Shown here in pieces: positions 6,701 through 13,603 of a stretch of DNA of 21,084 nucleotides. Source of the DNA: Azohydromonas lata NBRC 102462 (GTDB lineage: Bacteria > Pseudomonadota > Gammaproteobacteria > Burkholderiales > Burkholderiaceae_C); NCBI GenBank assembly GCA_945878385.1, contig CAMCTE010000020.1, forward strand, positions 1 to 21,084, in the 5' to 3' direction. Position 1 is the first letter of the stretch, and every line of letters begins with the position of its first letter. The position numbers were made by a program, and so were the translations under genes. The notes under the pieces were generated by a model. That model ran no database searches, was not told where the DNA came from, and was given only the letters and a program-made list of their open reading frames with translations.

Positions 6701-9480
6701 TCGATGAGGATGATCGAGTGCCCTGCTTCCAGCAGCTTGCGCATCGCGCGCATGAGCTTGGCGATGTCGTCGAAGTGCAGGCCGGTGGTGGGTTCATCGA
6801 ACAGGAAGAGCGTGCCCTTCTTGGCCACGCGCTGTGAAGGAGACGACGCAGCGTCAGCGAGGAAGCCGGCGAGCTTCAGGCGCTGCGCTTCGCCGCCCGA
6901 GAGCGTGGGCACGGGCTGGCCCAGGCGCATGTAGTCCAGGCCCACATCGACGATGGGCTGCAACTTGGCCACCACCTCGCGGTCTTGCTTGAACAGGTCC
7001 ACCGCCTCGGCCACGGTCAGTTCCAGCACATCGGCCACGCTGAGTTCACGCGGCCCGCGCAGGATCTTCACATCCAGAATTTCATTGCGGAAGCGGCGAC
7101 CGTCGCAGTCCTGGCAGCGCAGGTACACATCCGACAGGAACTGCATTTCCACATGCTCAAAGCCCGAGCCGCCGCAAGTGGGGCAGCGGCCGTCGCCGGC
7201 GTTGAAGCTGAACATGCCGGCGGTGTAGCTGCGCTCGCGTGCGGCCGGCGCGTCGGCAAAGATCTTGCGGAGCTCATCAAACGCACCGACATAACTCGCC
7301 GGATTGGAGCGCGCTGTCTTGCCGATGGGGCTTTGGTCCACGAACACCGCGTCGGCCAGCCAATCGGCGCCCAACAGGCGGTCGTGAGCCCCTGGAGTTT
7401 CAGTGGCCTTGCCGAAGTGTCGCGCCAGCGCGGGGTGCAGCACATCCTGCATCAGCGTGCTCTTGCCGCTGCCCGACACGCCGGTGACGGTGACCAGGCG
7501 TTGCAAGGGAAATTCAACGCTGACATGGCGCAGGTTGTGCTCGCGTGCGCCTTCGAGGATGAGGCGCGGAGTGGACTCATCCACCAACCGCGTGAAGCCA
7601 CTGCCGATGTGTTGGCGCGCGCCCAGGTAGGCTCCGGTGAGGGTGTCGGCGGCCTTGGCGCCATCGGGCGTGCCGTCGTAGACGATCTCACCCCCGCGCT
7701 GGCCCGGGCCGGGGCCCATGTCGATCAAGCGGTCAGCGGCCAGCATCACCGCAGGGTCGTGTTCCACCACCACCAGGGTGTTGCCTGCGTCCCGCAGGCG
7801 GTGCATGGCCTGCACGATGCGGTTCATGTCCCGGGGGTGCAGGCCGATGCTGGGCTCGTCCAGCACGAACAGCGTGTTTACGAGTGAAGTGCCCAGCGCG
7901 GTGGTGAGGTTGATGCGCTGCACTTCCCCACCGGACAGCGTTCTGCTTTGCCGATCCAGCGTGAGGTAACCCAGGCCTACATCGCACAGGTACTTCAGGC
8001 GGTTGCGGATTTCATCAAGCAGCAACTTCAGCGCGTCGTCGAGCATCGACGAAGGCAAGGTGAGCCCGTCGAAGAAGCGGCGCAGGCGGGCCAATGGAAG
8101 CTGCATCAGGTCATGCAGGCTCAGGCCATCGAAGGCTTCCAGCTGGCTGCGGGTCCACTGCACGCCCGCGGGCATGAAGCGCTGCGCCGCCGGCAGCACG
8201 GCGTCGGCATCGGCCTTGTTGCCGATGCGCCATTGCAGCGCTTCGGTCTTCAGGCGCGCGCCGTTGCACACGGTGCAGGGCGTGTAGCTGCGGTACTTGG
8301 ACAGCAGCACCCGAATGTGCATCTTGTAGGACTTGCTTTCCAGGTATTCGAAGAAACGGCGCACGCCGTACCACTGCTTGTTCCACTGGCCCTTCCAGTC
8401 CGCATCGCCCTCGATCACCCAATGCCGGTGCGCTTGCGACAACTGCGACCAGGCCGTGTCGCGCGGAATGCCATGGGTGCCGGCGTGGCGCATCAGGTCG
8501 TCCTGGCATTCGGCCCAGGCCGGCGTTTGCAGCGTCTTGATGGCGCCGTTGCGCAGGGTCTTGCGCTCGTCGGGAATCACGAGGCCCCAATCCACGCCGA
8601 TCACGCGGCCGAAGCCGCGGCAGGTTTCGCAGGCACCGAAGGCGGAGTTGAAGCTGAAGAGTGCGGGCTGCGGGTCGGCGTAGCGGATGTCGCTTTCGGG
8701 GCAGTGCAAGCCGGTGGAATAGCGCCAGGTGGTGTGGTTTGCCGCATGGGCCGCCTCGGGGGCCGCCGCACCTTCGGTTCGCTCGGCCATCACATGGACA
8801 TTCAAGCGGCCTGACCCGCGCTTGATGCACAGCTCGATGGCCTCCATCAGCCGCACGCGTTCGGCCGATGAGGCGCGGAAGCGGTCGGCCACCACATCGA
8901 GGACCTTCTTGTCGCCCTCCACACGTTCGGACTGCACCCGGGTGAAGCCGCTGGCGGCCAGCCATTCCTCTTGCTGCTGGGCCGAGGTGTTGGCCGGCAG
9001 CACTGCGGGGAAGGTGAGCACCAGGCGCGGGTCGCCCGCCTGAGCGGCCCGTTGCAGCAGGTCCTGCGCGATGGTCTCGGGCGTGTCGTGCCGCACCGGC
9101 AAGCCGGTGGCGCGGTCCACCAACTGCGCCGCGCGGGCGAACAGCAGCTTGAGGTGGTCGTTGATCTCGGTCATCGTGCCCACGGTGGAGCGGCTGGTTC
9201 GCACCGGATTGGTCTGGTCGATGGCAATGGCCGGCGGCACGCCGTCCACGCGGTCCACCGCCGGGCGGTCCATGCGGTCCAGGAACTGCCGCGCATAGGC
9301 CGAGAAGGTTTCCACATAGCGGCGCTGGCCCTCGGCATACAGCGTGTCGAACACGAGGCTGCTCTTGCCGCTGCCGCTGGGGCCAGTGACCACCGTCATC
9401 TCGCCGGTGCGGATGTCCAGGTCAAGGTTCTTGAGGTTGTGCTGGCGGGCGCCGCGGATGTGGATGAGGCCGGAGGTCAT
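3760..9480 (-). CDS. uvrA: Double-length (tandem) excinuclease ABC subunit UvrA
   Basis: A 1906-residue protein, twice the usual UvrA length of about 940. UvrA is the ATP-driven damage sensor of nucleotide excision repair. Each half contains a full UvrA unit. Half 1 (about 1-985) has Walker A GPSGSGKSS (near 33) with LSGGEVQRINL (near 513) and FVLDEPSIGLHP, then GVSGSGKSTL (near 664) with LSGGEAQRLKL (near 860) and LFDEPTTGLHF. Half 2 (about 1018-1906) has GVSGSGKSTL (near 1050), LSGGEAQRIRL (near 1440), GVSGSGKSTL (near 1594) and LSGGEAQRIKL (near 1784). Zinc-type modules include CPTC/CQDC (near 763 and 786), CPAC/CTTC (near 1286 and 1312) and CPAC/CDQC (near 1695 and 1718). In the first module of half 1 the second Cys is replaced by Ser263. 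A palindromic REP-like insert encodes residues 990-1008 between the halves. The likely structure is an intramolecular pseudo-dimer. I recall similar long UvrA forms from Burkholderiales. No LexA-type box is seen upstream. Confidence 0.93.
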   Translation of the reverse strand: MTSGLIHIRGARQHNLKNLDLDIRTGEMTVVTGPSGSGKSSLVFDTLYAEGQRRYVETFSAYARQFLDRMDRPAVDRVDGVPPAIAIDQTNPVRTSRSTVGTMTEINDHLKLLFARAAQLVDRATGLPVRHDTPETIAQDLLQRAAQAGDPRLVLTFPAVLPANTSAQQQEEWLAASGFTRVQSERVEGDKKVLDVVADRFRASSAERVRLMEAIELCIKRGSGRLNVHVMAERTEGAAAPEAAHAANHTTWRYSTGLHCPESDIRYADPQPALFSFNSAFGACETCRGFGRVIGVDWGLVIPDERKTLRNGAIKTLQTPAWAECQDDLMRHAGTHGIPRDTAWSQLSQAHRHWVIEGDADWKGQWNKQWYGVRRFFEYLESKSYKMHIRVLLSKYRSYTPCTVCNGARLKTEALQWRIGNKADADAVLPAAQRFMPAGVQWTRSQLEAFDGLSLHDLMQLPLARLRRFFDGLTLPSSMLDDALKLLLDEIRNRLKYLCDVGLGYLTLDRQSRTLSGGEVQRINLTTALGTSLVNTLFVLDEPSIGLHPRDMNRIVQAMHRLRDAGNTLVVVEHDPAVMLAADRLIDMGPGPGQRGGEIVYDGTPDGAKAADTLTGAYLGARQHIGSGFTRLVDESTPRLILEGAREHNLRHVSVEFPLQRLVTVTGVSGSGKSTLMQDVLHPALARHFGKATETPGAHDRLLGADWLADAVFVDQSPIGKTARSNPASYVGAFDELRKIFADAPAARERSYTAGMFSFNAGDGRCPTCGGSGFEHVEMQFLSDVYLRCQDCDGRRFRNEILDVKILRGPRELSVADVLELTVAEAVDLFKQDREVVAKLQPIVDVGLDYMRLGQPVPTLSGGEAQRLKLAGFLADAASSPSQRVAKKGTLFLFDEPTTGLHFDDIAKLMRAMRKLLEAGHSIILIEHNLDVIRASDWLIDLGPEGGEDGGELVCQGSPADVALHPTSHTAAALREYAQALGTVVAVREEKLGSDPIFSQKKIGSDPIFSSPNEEHEGQHLSQAIRIVNAREHNLKGLSVDIPRGQFNVITGVSGSGKSTLAFDILFNEGQRRYLESLNAYARSIVQPAGRPEVDAVYGIPPTVAIEQRLSRGGRKSTVATTTEVWHFLRLLWVKLGLQHCVHDGAPVKPQSPESIASQILRDYRGQHVGLLAPLVVNRKGVYTDLAKWAKARGHSHIRVDGEFLTVDPWPRLDRFKEHTLELPVGDITVDPANEAELRALLSKTLDIGKGVMHLLHPLDGLQEAMADGQSTASIGRVTVFSTKRACPACGTSYAELDPRLFSYNSKHGWCTTCVGTGLKLTREQRKAFDDSVRDDDNRGREQNFPSEESEVEGLIDEACPDCQGTRLSATARAVTFQGEPITGVAQWSVMQSRQWVEQLNLQGREADIARDVITEIHSRLTFLEEVGLGYLTLDRAAPTLSGGEAQRIRLAAQLGSNLQGVCYVLDEPTIGLHPRDNQILLKALARLGDKGNTLVVVEHDEDTIRRADHLIDIGPSAGKRGGRVIAQGTAADLAAAPESVTGRLLAHPLKHPLHPRREVTPVQPALELRGARLHNLQNLDVRVPLHRLVAVTGVSGSGKSTLARDVLLANVQTAVAQKGQGDPLWQGCSGIEGWGAVDRVLEVDQTPIGKTPRSCTATYIGFWDAIRKLFTETLEAKARGYAANRFSFNTGQGRCPACEGQGMRTIEMSFLPDVKVPCDQCHGQRFNPETLAVTWRGKSIGDVLQMEVDEAVEFFASMPSIAHPLQLLKDVGLGYLTLGQPSPTLSGGEAQRIKLVTELSKVRDEVGRRGQKAPHTLYVLDEPTVGLHMADVEKLIHVLHRLVDGGHSVVVIEHDLDVIAEADWVIDLGPEGGTAGGQVVVAGPPEAVVQAASPTGVALKAVLMR
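6455..6511. repeat. REP-like palindromic insertion in frame within the uvrA linker
   Basis: Two arms of about 27 bases (6455-6481 and 6485-6511) are complementary apart from a few mismatches and single-base gaps, with the loop TGC (6482-6484). The core is GGGGTC...CGATTTTTTC. I recall such GGGGTC-N-GATTTTTTC palindromes as dispersed elements in Betaproteobacteria, often beside Y1/REP-associated transposases. On the minus strand the element is read in frame inside uvrA and encodes GSDPIFS-QKKI-GSDPIFS, a near-duplicate peptide at residues 990-1008, between the two UvrA halves. Its AT-rich runs stand out against the GC-rich gene. Confidence 0.75.
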
Positions 9481-9616
9481 GGCAAGCGTGAAGGATCACC
9501 TGTTGGGGCGGCTATTTCCCCCCGCAAGAGGGGAAAAGTGGACAGCCGAATCTGCCAGTGTGCGTCAACATGGCGTCGCTTGCCGTGATGACCCGCCAGA
9601 AACGGGCCTTTCCCGT

Positions 9617-9637
9617 ACCCCCCTCATATAGGGGGGT
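9617..9637. repeat. Short perfect hairpin in the uvrA / catalase-like intergenic region
   Basis: ACCCCCCT (9617-9624) pairs perfectly with AGGGGGGT (9630-9637) around the loop CATAT. A weaker TTTCCCC/GGGGAAA pair lies at 9515-9536. Both sit in the 290-base divergent gap between the uvrA start (9480) and the catalase-like start (9771), which otherwise holds only the predicted ECF promoter. The hairpin is followed by too few T residues to call a terminator; it could shape the uvrA leader. Confidence 0.3.
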
Positions 9638-9702
9638 TCTCCAGCAAGCCAGTCGGATGCTGCAACCTGGGGCCTGGTCGGCGCGTAATGATGCTATGTG
9701 AA

Positions 9703-9729
9703 GTAACCGCTGCCGTGCAGCATCCCGTT
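9703..9729 (+). promoter_or_regulatory. Predicted ECF promoter of the catalase-like gene
   Basis: GTAACC (9703-9708), a 17-base spacer and CGTT (9726-9729). The upstream half closely resembles the sigma gene promoter: GTAACCGGCTGCC there and GTAACCGCTGCC here. Transcription would start near 9737, leaving a leader of about 35 bases to the ATG at 9771. The spacer is one base longer than at the other two sites. Membership of the same regulon is inferred. Confidence 0.5.
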
Positions 9730-9770
9730 AATGAGTACACACTCACATCCCTTGTATGGAGCTTGATCAC

Positions 9771-10820
9771 ATGACCCTTCGCCTTTCCACGCTCGCGCTG
9801 GCCACCGCTGGCCTGTTGGCTTCCCTCACCGGCGCTGCCGTTGCCGGCGGCCACACCGCGGCCCCCGCAGCCGCACCGGCTGCAGCGCCCGTCAGCCCCG
9901 TGGCCCTGGTTGACCAGTTCGAAGCCACCGGCGGCAAGTTCGAGGGCTATCGCCGCTCGGGCGCCAAGGGCATCTGCGCCATGGGCGAGTTCGTGGGCAG
10001 TGCTGAAGGCAAGGCCATCTCCACCGCTTCGGCGTTCAGCGGAGCCAAGATCCCGGTGATCGTTCGCTTCTCGGTGGGCGGCGGCAATCCCAAGGCCCCC
10101 GACAACGCCAAGAGCCAACGCAACATGGCGCTGCAGTTCGACTTGCCTGGCGGCGAAGTCTGGCAACACGGCAACATCAGCGCACCGGTGTTTGGCGCAG
10201 CCACACCGGCCCAACTGCTGGGCCGCCTGGCTTCCCTGCAGGCCGACCCGGCCACCAAGGCCCCCGATGCCGCCAAGGTCAAGGCCTTTGCCGATGCGAA
10301 CCCCGAGGTGCTGATCCAGGGCCGCTGGTTCGCCTCGCAGCCGGTGCCTGCCAGCTTCGGCAGCGTGAACTACTGGGGCGTGCACGGCTTCGCATTCACC
10401 AACAGCAAGGGCGAAAAGACCGCCGGCAAGTGGATCTTCGAACCCGTGGGCGGCGTGAAGGGCCTCACCGATGACGAAGCCAAGGCCAAGGGCCCCAGCT
10501 TCCTGTTTGACGACCTGCGCCAGCGCGTGGCCGCAGGCCAGGTAGCCTTCAACTTCAACCTGGAAATTGCCCAGGCCGGCGACAAGCTGGACAACGCCAC
10601 CGTGCCGCTGCCCGAGGGCCGCAAGAAGGTCACGCTGGGTCAGTTGAAGGTGACCTCGGTGTCGCCTGACGCCGGTGGCAGCTGCCTGACCGTCAACTTC
10701 GACCCCAACCGCGTGCCCAAGGGCGTGGAAGGCCTGGGCGACCCGATGTTGACCGCCCGCAGCGCGTCCTATGCCGTGAGCATGGGCCGACGCCTGGGCG
10801 AAGGCGCCAAGCAGCAGTAA
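9771..10820 (+). CDS. Secreted catalase-family (SrpA-like) haem protein lacking the distal histidine
   Basis: A 349-residue protein with an N-terminal Sec signal (residues 1-26, ending AAVAGG) and an Ala/Pro-rich linker, then a compact catalase-fold domain like the SrpA 'catalase family peroxidases'. Matching blocks are VALVDQFEATGGKFEGYRR, IPVIVRFSVGGGNPKAPDN, QRNMALQFDLPGG, GNISAPVF, VNYWGVHGFAFTN and the C-terminal DPMLTARSASYAVSMGRR. In the last block Arg330 and Tyr334 fit the catalase R-x3-Y haem-ligand motif. Where catalases have the catalytic H-A-K/R-G, this protein reads G-A-K-G with Gly64, so normal catalase chemistry is doubtful. I chose ATG 9771 because GGAG at 9758-9761 serves it with a 9-base spacer; the ATG at 9756 overlaps that site. 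It is preceded by a promoter of the shared ECF motif, so a role in envelope oxidant defence is inferred. The peroxidase family call is good; activity is uncertain. Confidence 0.88.
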   Translation: MTLRLSTLALATAGLLASLTGAAVAGGHTAAPAAAPAAAPVSPVALVDQFEATGGKFEGYRRSGAKGICAMGEFVGSAEGKAISTASAFSGAKIPVIVRFSVGGGNPKAPDNAKSQRNMALQFDLPGGEVWQHGNISAPVFGAATPAQLLGRLASLQADPATKAPDAAKVKAFADANPEVLIQGRWFASQPVPASFGSVNYWGVHGFAFTNSKGEKTAGKWIFEPVGGVKGLTDDEAKAKGPSFLFDDLRQRVAAGQVAFNFNLEIAQAGDKLDNATVPLPEGRKKVTLGQLKVTSVSPDAGGSCLTVNFDPNRVPKGVEGLGDPMLTARSASYAVSMGRRLGEGAKQQ

Positions 10821-10852
10821 GACGAGGGGACGGCTCACCGCCACCCCGCCAT

Positions 10853-11041
10853 GCGCTGAGCGCGTCGGGGGTGGCCGGGCCTGAGCGGCCACTTTGAGCG
10901 AAGCGCGAGAAGCGCAGTAAACCAAGTTGTGTGCGCTGGCGCACCAACTTGGGTTGCGCAGCCTCACAGCGATCCGGCCGTTCAGGCCGGTACGGAGCGT
11001 CGTGGCCGATCAGGCCCGGCCACCCCCGGCGTGCTCAGCGC
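10853..11041. repeat. 189-bp element bounded by 40-bp inverted repeats between convergent genes
   Basis: The left arm 10853-10892 and the reverse complement of the right arm 11002-11041 match at 37 of 40 positions by my count. Between them lie two more dyads: the long hairpin 10922-10952 and CCGGCC/GGCCGG (10974-10979 and 10985-10990). The right arm runs over the stop codon of the dadA-like gene (11035-11037). GCCA occurs at both outer edges (10848-10851 and 11042-11045), which may be a short duplication or chance. It could be a small non-autonomous element, or a bidirectional stop for the two converging genes. Confidence 0.6.
10922..10952. terminator. Strong hairpin between convergent genes, possible bidirectional terminator
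   Basis: CCAAGTTG (10922-10929) pairs with CAACTTGG (10945-10952), and the stem continues with GTGCG (10931-10935) and CGCAC (10940-10944) around the loop CTGG, with one bulged T at 10930. That gives 13 base pairs. There is no long T run on either strand, so intrinsic termination is uncertain, but the place, 100 bases after the catalase-like stop and 80 bases after the dadA-like stop, fits. Confidence 0.4.
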
Positions 11042-12336
11042 GCCACTGGCGCCAACACCGGCACCGAACCCGACCCCTTGGGCATCCCCGCAAACGCAAA
11101 GTCCACCTCCGGTGCCAAGCCGGTGACGATGCGCGCCACACTCTTGCCCGAGCCGCACGCATGGGTCCAGCCCAGCGTCCCATGGCCGGTGTTCAGGAAC
11201 AGGTTCTTCACCTTCGAGCGCCCAATGATGGGCACATTGCTGGGTGTGGCCGGCCGCAACCCTGTCCAGAACTGAGCCTGGTCCAAGTGGCCGGCGCCCG
11301 GGAACAACTCTTCCACCCGGCGCAAGATGGCCTCACAACGCACGCGGTTCAGGTCACGGTCGTAACCGTTCAATTCCGCCGTGCCCGCAATCCGCAGGCG
11401 GTCGCCCAGCCGCGAAAACACCAACTTGTATTCGTCGTCGGTGAGCGACACCTGGTGCGCCATGCGCGCATCCTTCACGGGCATCGTCACCGAATAACCC
11501 TTGGCCGGGTAGATGGGCAACTCGATGCCCAACGGCTTGGCATACAAAGGCGACAGGCTGCCCATGGCCAGCACATAGGCATCGGCCTTGATGCGCTGGA
11601 AGCGGCCTTCGCTGTCGGTGGCCTCCACATGGTCGATTTCGCCACCCACCGCGCGCAGGGCGGTGATGGTGTGGCTCATCAGGAACTTCACGCCGTCTTC
11701 TTCACAACGCTTCACCAGTTCGCGGGCGAACTGATTGGCGTCGCCCGATTCGTCTTCGGCCGTGTAGGTGGCGCCAGCCAGTTGCGGGCGAATGTGGGCC
11801 AGCGCGGGCTCGAGCTTCACGGCTTCATCGGCGCTGATCACGCGGCGGTCGCAGCCCAAGGCACGCATCTGTGCAGCCGGGGCTTCGGCACCCTCGAACT
11901 CCTTGGCGTTTGTGTAGAAGTGCAGGATGCCCTGGGTGCGCTGGTCGTACTGGATGCCGCGCTCGGCGCGCAGTTGCTGCAGCGTGTCGCGGCTGTAGGT
12001 GCCCAGCCGCACGATCTGCTCGATGTTGTGGCGGGTGCGGGCCGGCGTGCATTCCCGCAGGAATTGCAATCCCCACATCCACTGGCGCATGTCCGCACGA
12101 ATGCGGAACAGCAGCGGCGCATCTTCCTGGCCCAGCCACTTCAGCACCTTGAAGGGCGCGCTGGGGTTGGCCCAGGGCTCGGCATGGCTCACGGAAATCT
12201 GCCCGCCATTGGCGAAACTGGTTTCTGCCGCCGGCGAGGCCTGGCGGTCGATGACCGTGACCTCGTGGCCCTGCTGGCGCAGGAAGTAGGCGGAAGTGAC
12301 GCCGAGCAAGCCGGCGCCCAGAACGATGACCTTCAT
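11035..12336 (-). CDS. dadA: FAD-dependent D-amino acid dehydrogenase, DadA-like
   Basis: A 433-residue flavoprotein of the DAO superfamily that matches DadA along its length. DadA oxidises D-amino acids to 2-oxo acids and ammonia and passes electrons to the quinone pool at the inner membrane. Visible features are the FAD dinucleotide-binding motif VLGAGLLG (residues 5-12), ETSFANGGQISVSHAEPWANP, ESGDANQFARELVKRC, AMGSLSPLYAKPLG, YPAKGYSVTMP and, near the end, FWTGLRPATPSNVPIIGRSK with NTGHGTLGWTHACGSGK. The ATG overlaps the stop of the M20 gene as ATGA (12333-12336), so it is the last gene of a Bug-M20-dadA operon. It is not next to an alanine racemase, as many housekeeping dadA genes are. 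Its substrate may therefore be the amino acid freed by the neighbouring amidohydrolase. The last codons fall in the arm of an inverted repeat. Confidence 0.9.
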   Translation of the reverse strand: MKVIVLGAGLLGVTSAYFLRQQGHEVTVIDRQASPAAETSFANGGQISVSHAEPWANPSAPFKVLKWLGQEDAPLLFRIRADMRQWMWGLQFLRECTPARTRHNIEQIVRLGTYSRDTLQQLRAERGIQYDQRTQGILHFYTNAKEFEGAEAPAAQMRALGCDRRVISADEAVKLEPALAHIRPQLAGATYTAEDESGDANQFARELVKRCEEDGVKFLMSHTITALRAVGGEIDHVEATDSEGRFQRIKADAYVLAMGSLSPLYAKPLGIELPIYPAKGYSVTMPVKDARMAHQVSLTDDEYKLVFSRLGDRLRIAGTAELNGYDRDLNRVRCEAILRRVEELFPGAGHLDQAQFWTGLRPATPSNVPIIGRSKVKNLFLNTGHGTLGWTHACGSGKSVARIVTGLAPEVDFAFAGMPKGSGSVPVLAPVAR

Positions 12337-13562
12337 GATGCGAGCTCCGTGGGGAATTCAAGTGGGGCGCCTGCCGTGCCGGTGACGGCCTTGGCAGTGG
12401 CCAGGAATCGGCGGGTCAGCAGCACCCAGTAGGCGCTGCCGGTGGCGATGTTGTCGTCGTTGAAGTCGTAGGCCGGGTTGTGCACCATGCAGCTGCCCGC
12501 GCCGTCGCCATTGCCGATCAGCAAGTAACTGCCGGGCACCTTCTGCAGCATGAAGGCAAAGTCTTCGCTGCCGGTGAGTGCAGGCGCCTGTTCGTTCACC
12601 CTTTGCGCACCCACCAGTTCACGGGCCACGCCGCGCGCGAATTCCGTGGGCTGCGCGGCATTGACCAGTACCGCATAGCCAGGGCGCCAATCGATCTCCG
12701 CCTTCGCGCCAAAGCTCTCGGCCTGCGCGGTGGCCAGGGCGTGGATGCGAAGGCGCAGCAATTCGCGCACCGAAGGGTCCAGCGCGCGCACGCTGAGTTC
12801 GAGCTTCGCGCTGCCCGGGATGACATTGTTGGCTTGGCCGGCGTTGAAGGCACCCACCGTCACCACCGCCGTGAGTTGCGGGTCCACATTGCGGCTGACC
12901 ACCGTCTGCAGGGCCATCACCAGGCTGGCCGCGGCCACGAGCGGGTCTGCGGCCTTGTGCGGCATCGCACCGTGGCCGCCGTTGCCGCGCACGGTGATGG
13001 TGGCGTAATCGCTGGAAGCCATCATCGGGCCTTCACGCAACCACAAGTGACCCTGCGGCACGCCAGGCATGTTGTGCATGGCGAAGATGGCGTCACAGGG
13101 GAAGCGGTCGAAGAGACCTTCTTCCATCATCTTCAGCGCCCCGCCACCGCCTTCTTCAGCAGGCTGAAAAATGAGGTGCAGGGTGCCGTCGAAGCCACCG
13201 GTTTCCGCCAAGTGCTGGGCCGCCCCCAGCAGCATGGCGGTGTGGCCATCGTGCCCGCAGGCATGCATCAGGCCCGGTCGCGTACTGCTCCAGGGTCGGC
13301 CGGTTTCCTCGGCGATGGGCAGGGCGTCCATGTCGGCGCGGATGCCCAGGCGCTTGCCCGATGTGCCGCGCTTCATCGTGCCCACCACACCGGTGCCGCC
13401 CAGGCCGCGGGTCACTTCGTAGCCCCAATCCTGCAGCTTGCGGGCCACCAGATCGGAGGTGCGGTGCTCGTCGAAGGCCAGCTCCGGGAAGCGGTGGATT
13501 TCGCGCCGCAAGGCGGTGAAGGCCTCGGCCTTGGGGCGCAATTCTTCGAGGGTGGCGGACAT
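12333..13562 (-). CDS. M20D-family metallo-amidohydrolase (hippurate hydrolase / N-acyl amino acid deacylase type)
   Basis: A 409-residue cytoplasmic zinc or manganese hydrolase of peptidase family M20D, which splits N-acyl amino acids such as hippurate or acetylated amino acids. Motifs: LRREIHRFPELAFDE at the N-terminus, GIRADMDALPIAEETGRPW, MHACGHDGHTAML with Cys102 and His104 as metal ligands, IFQPAEEGGGGA with the Glu136/Glu137 pair, AMHNMPG (His163), and the lid-domain GNGGHGAMPHKAADP. GSEDFAFMLQKVPGSYLLIG and the ligand His in MVHNPAYDFND follow. There is no signal peptide. It lies 41 bases after the Bug gene and overlaps dadA by ATGA, so the three are probably one transcript. The exact substrate cannot be read from the sequence. 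IAA-amino acid hydrolases and N-acetyldiaminopimelate deacetylases are in the same family and cannot be excluded. Confidence 0.9.
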   Translation of the reverse strand: MSATLEELRPKAEAFTALRREIHRFPELAFDEHRTSDLVARKLQDWGYEVTRGLGGTGVVGTMKRGTSGKRLGIRADMDALPIAEETGRPWSSTRPGLMHACGHDGHTAMLLGAAQHLAETGGFDGTLHLIFQPAEEGGGGALKMMEEGLFDRFPCDAIFAMHNMPGVPQGHLWLREGPMMASSDYATITVRGNGGHGAMPHKAADPLVAAASLVMALQTVVSRNVDPQLTAVVTVGAFNAGQANNVIPGSAKLELSVRALDPSVRELLRLRIHALATAQAESFGAKAEIDWRPGYAVLVNAAQPTEFARGVARELVGAQRVNEQAPALTGSEDFAFMLQKVPGSYLLIGNGDGAGSCMVHNPAYDFNDDNIATGSAYWVLLTRRFLATAKAVTGTAGAPLEFPTELAS

Positions 13563-13603
13563 GGCAATGGCGTTGCAGGCGTGGGTGGGGCGCGGGCCGA
13601 CGC

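Noticed and set aside
9756..9770. Earlier ATG for the catalase-like gene
   Set aside because: It overlaps the GGAG ribosome site that serves ATG 9771, and it would place acidic residues in front of the signal peptide.
9481..9770. LexA (SOS) box upstream of uvrA
   Set aside because: I looked for CTGT-N8-ACAG-like sequences on both strands of the gap and saw none, so SOS control is not supported here.
9624..10967. 447-codon open frame on the minus strand
   Set aside because: It covers the catalase-like gene in antisense and has shadow composition (Gly, His, Ala). The plus strand has a signal peptide, ribosome site and family motifs.
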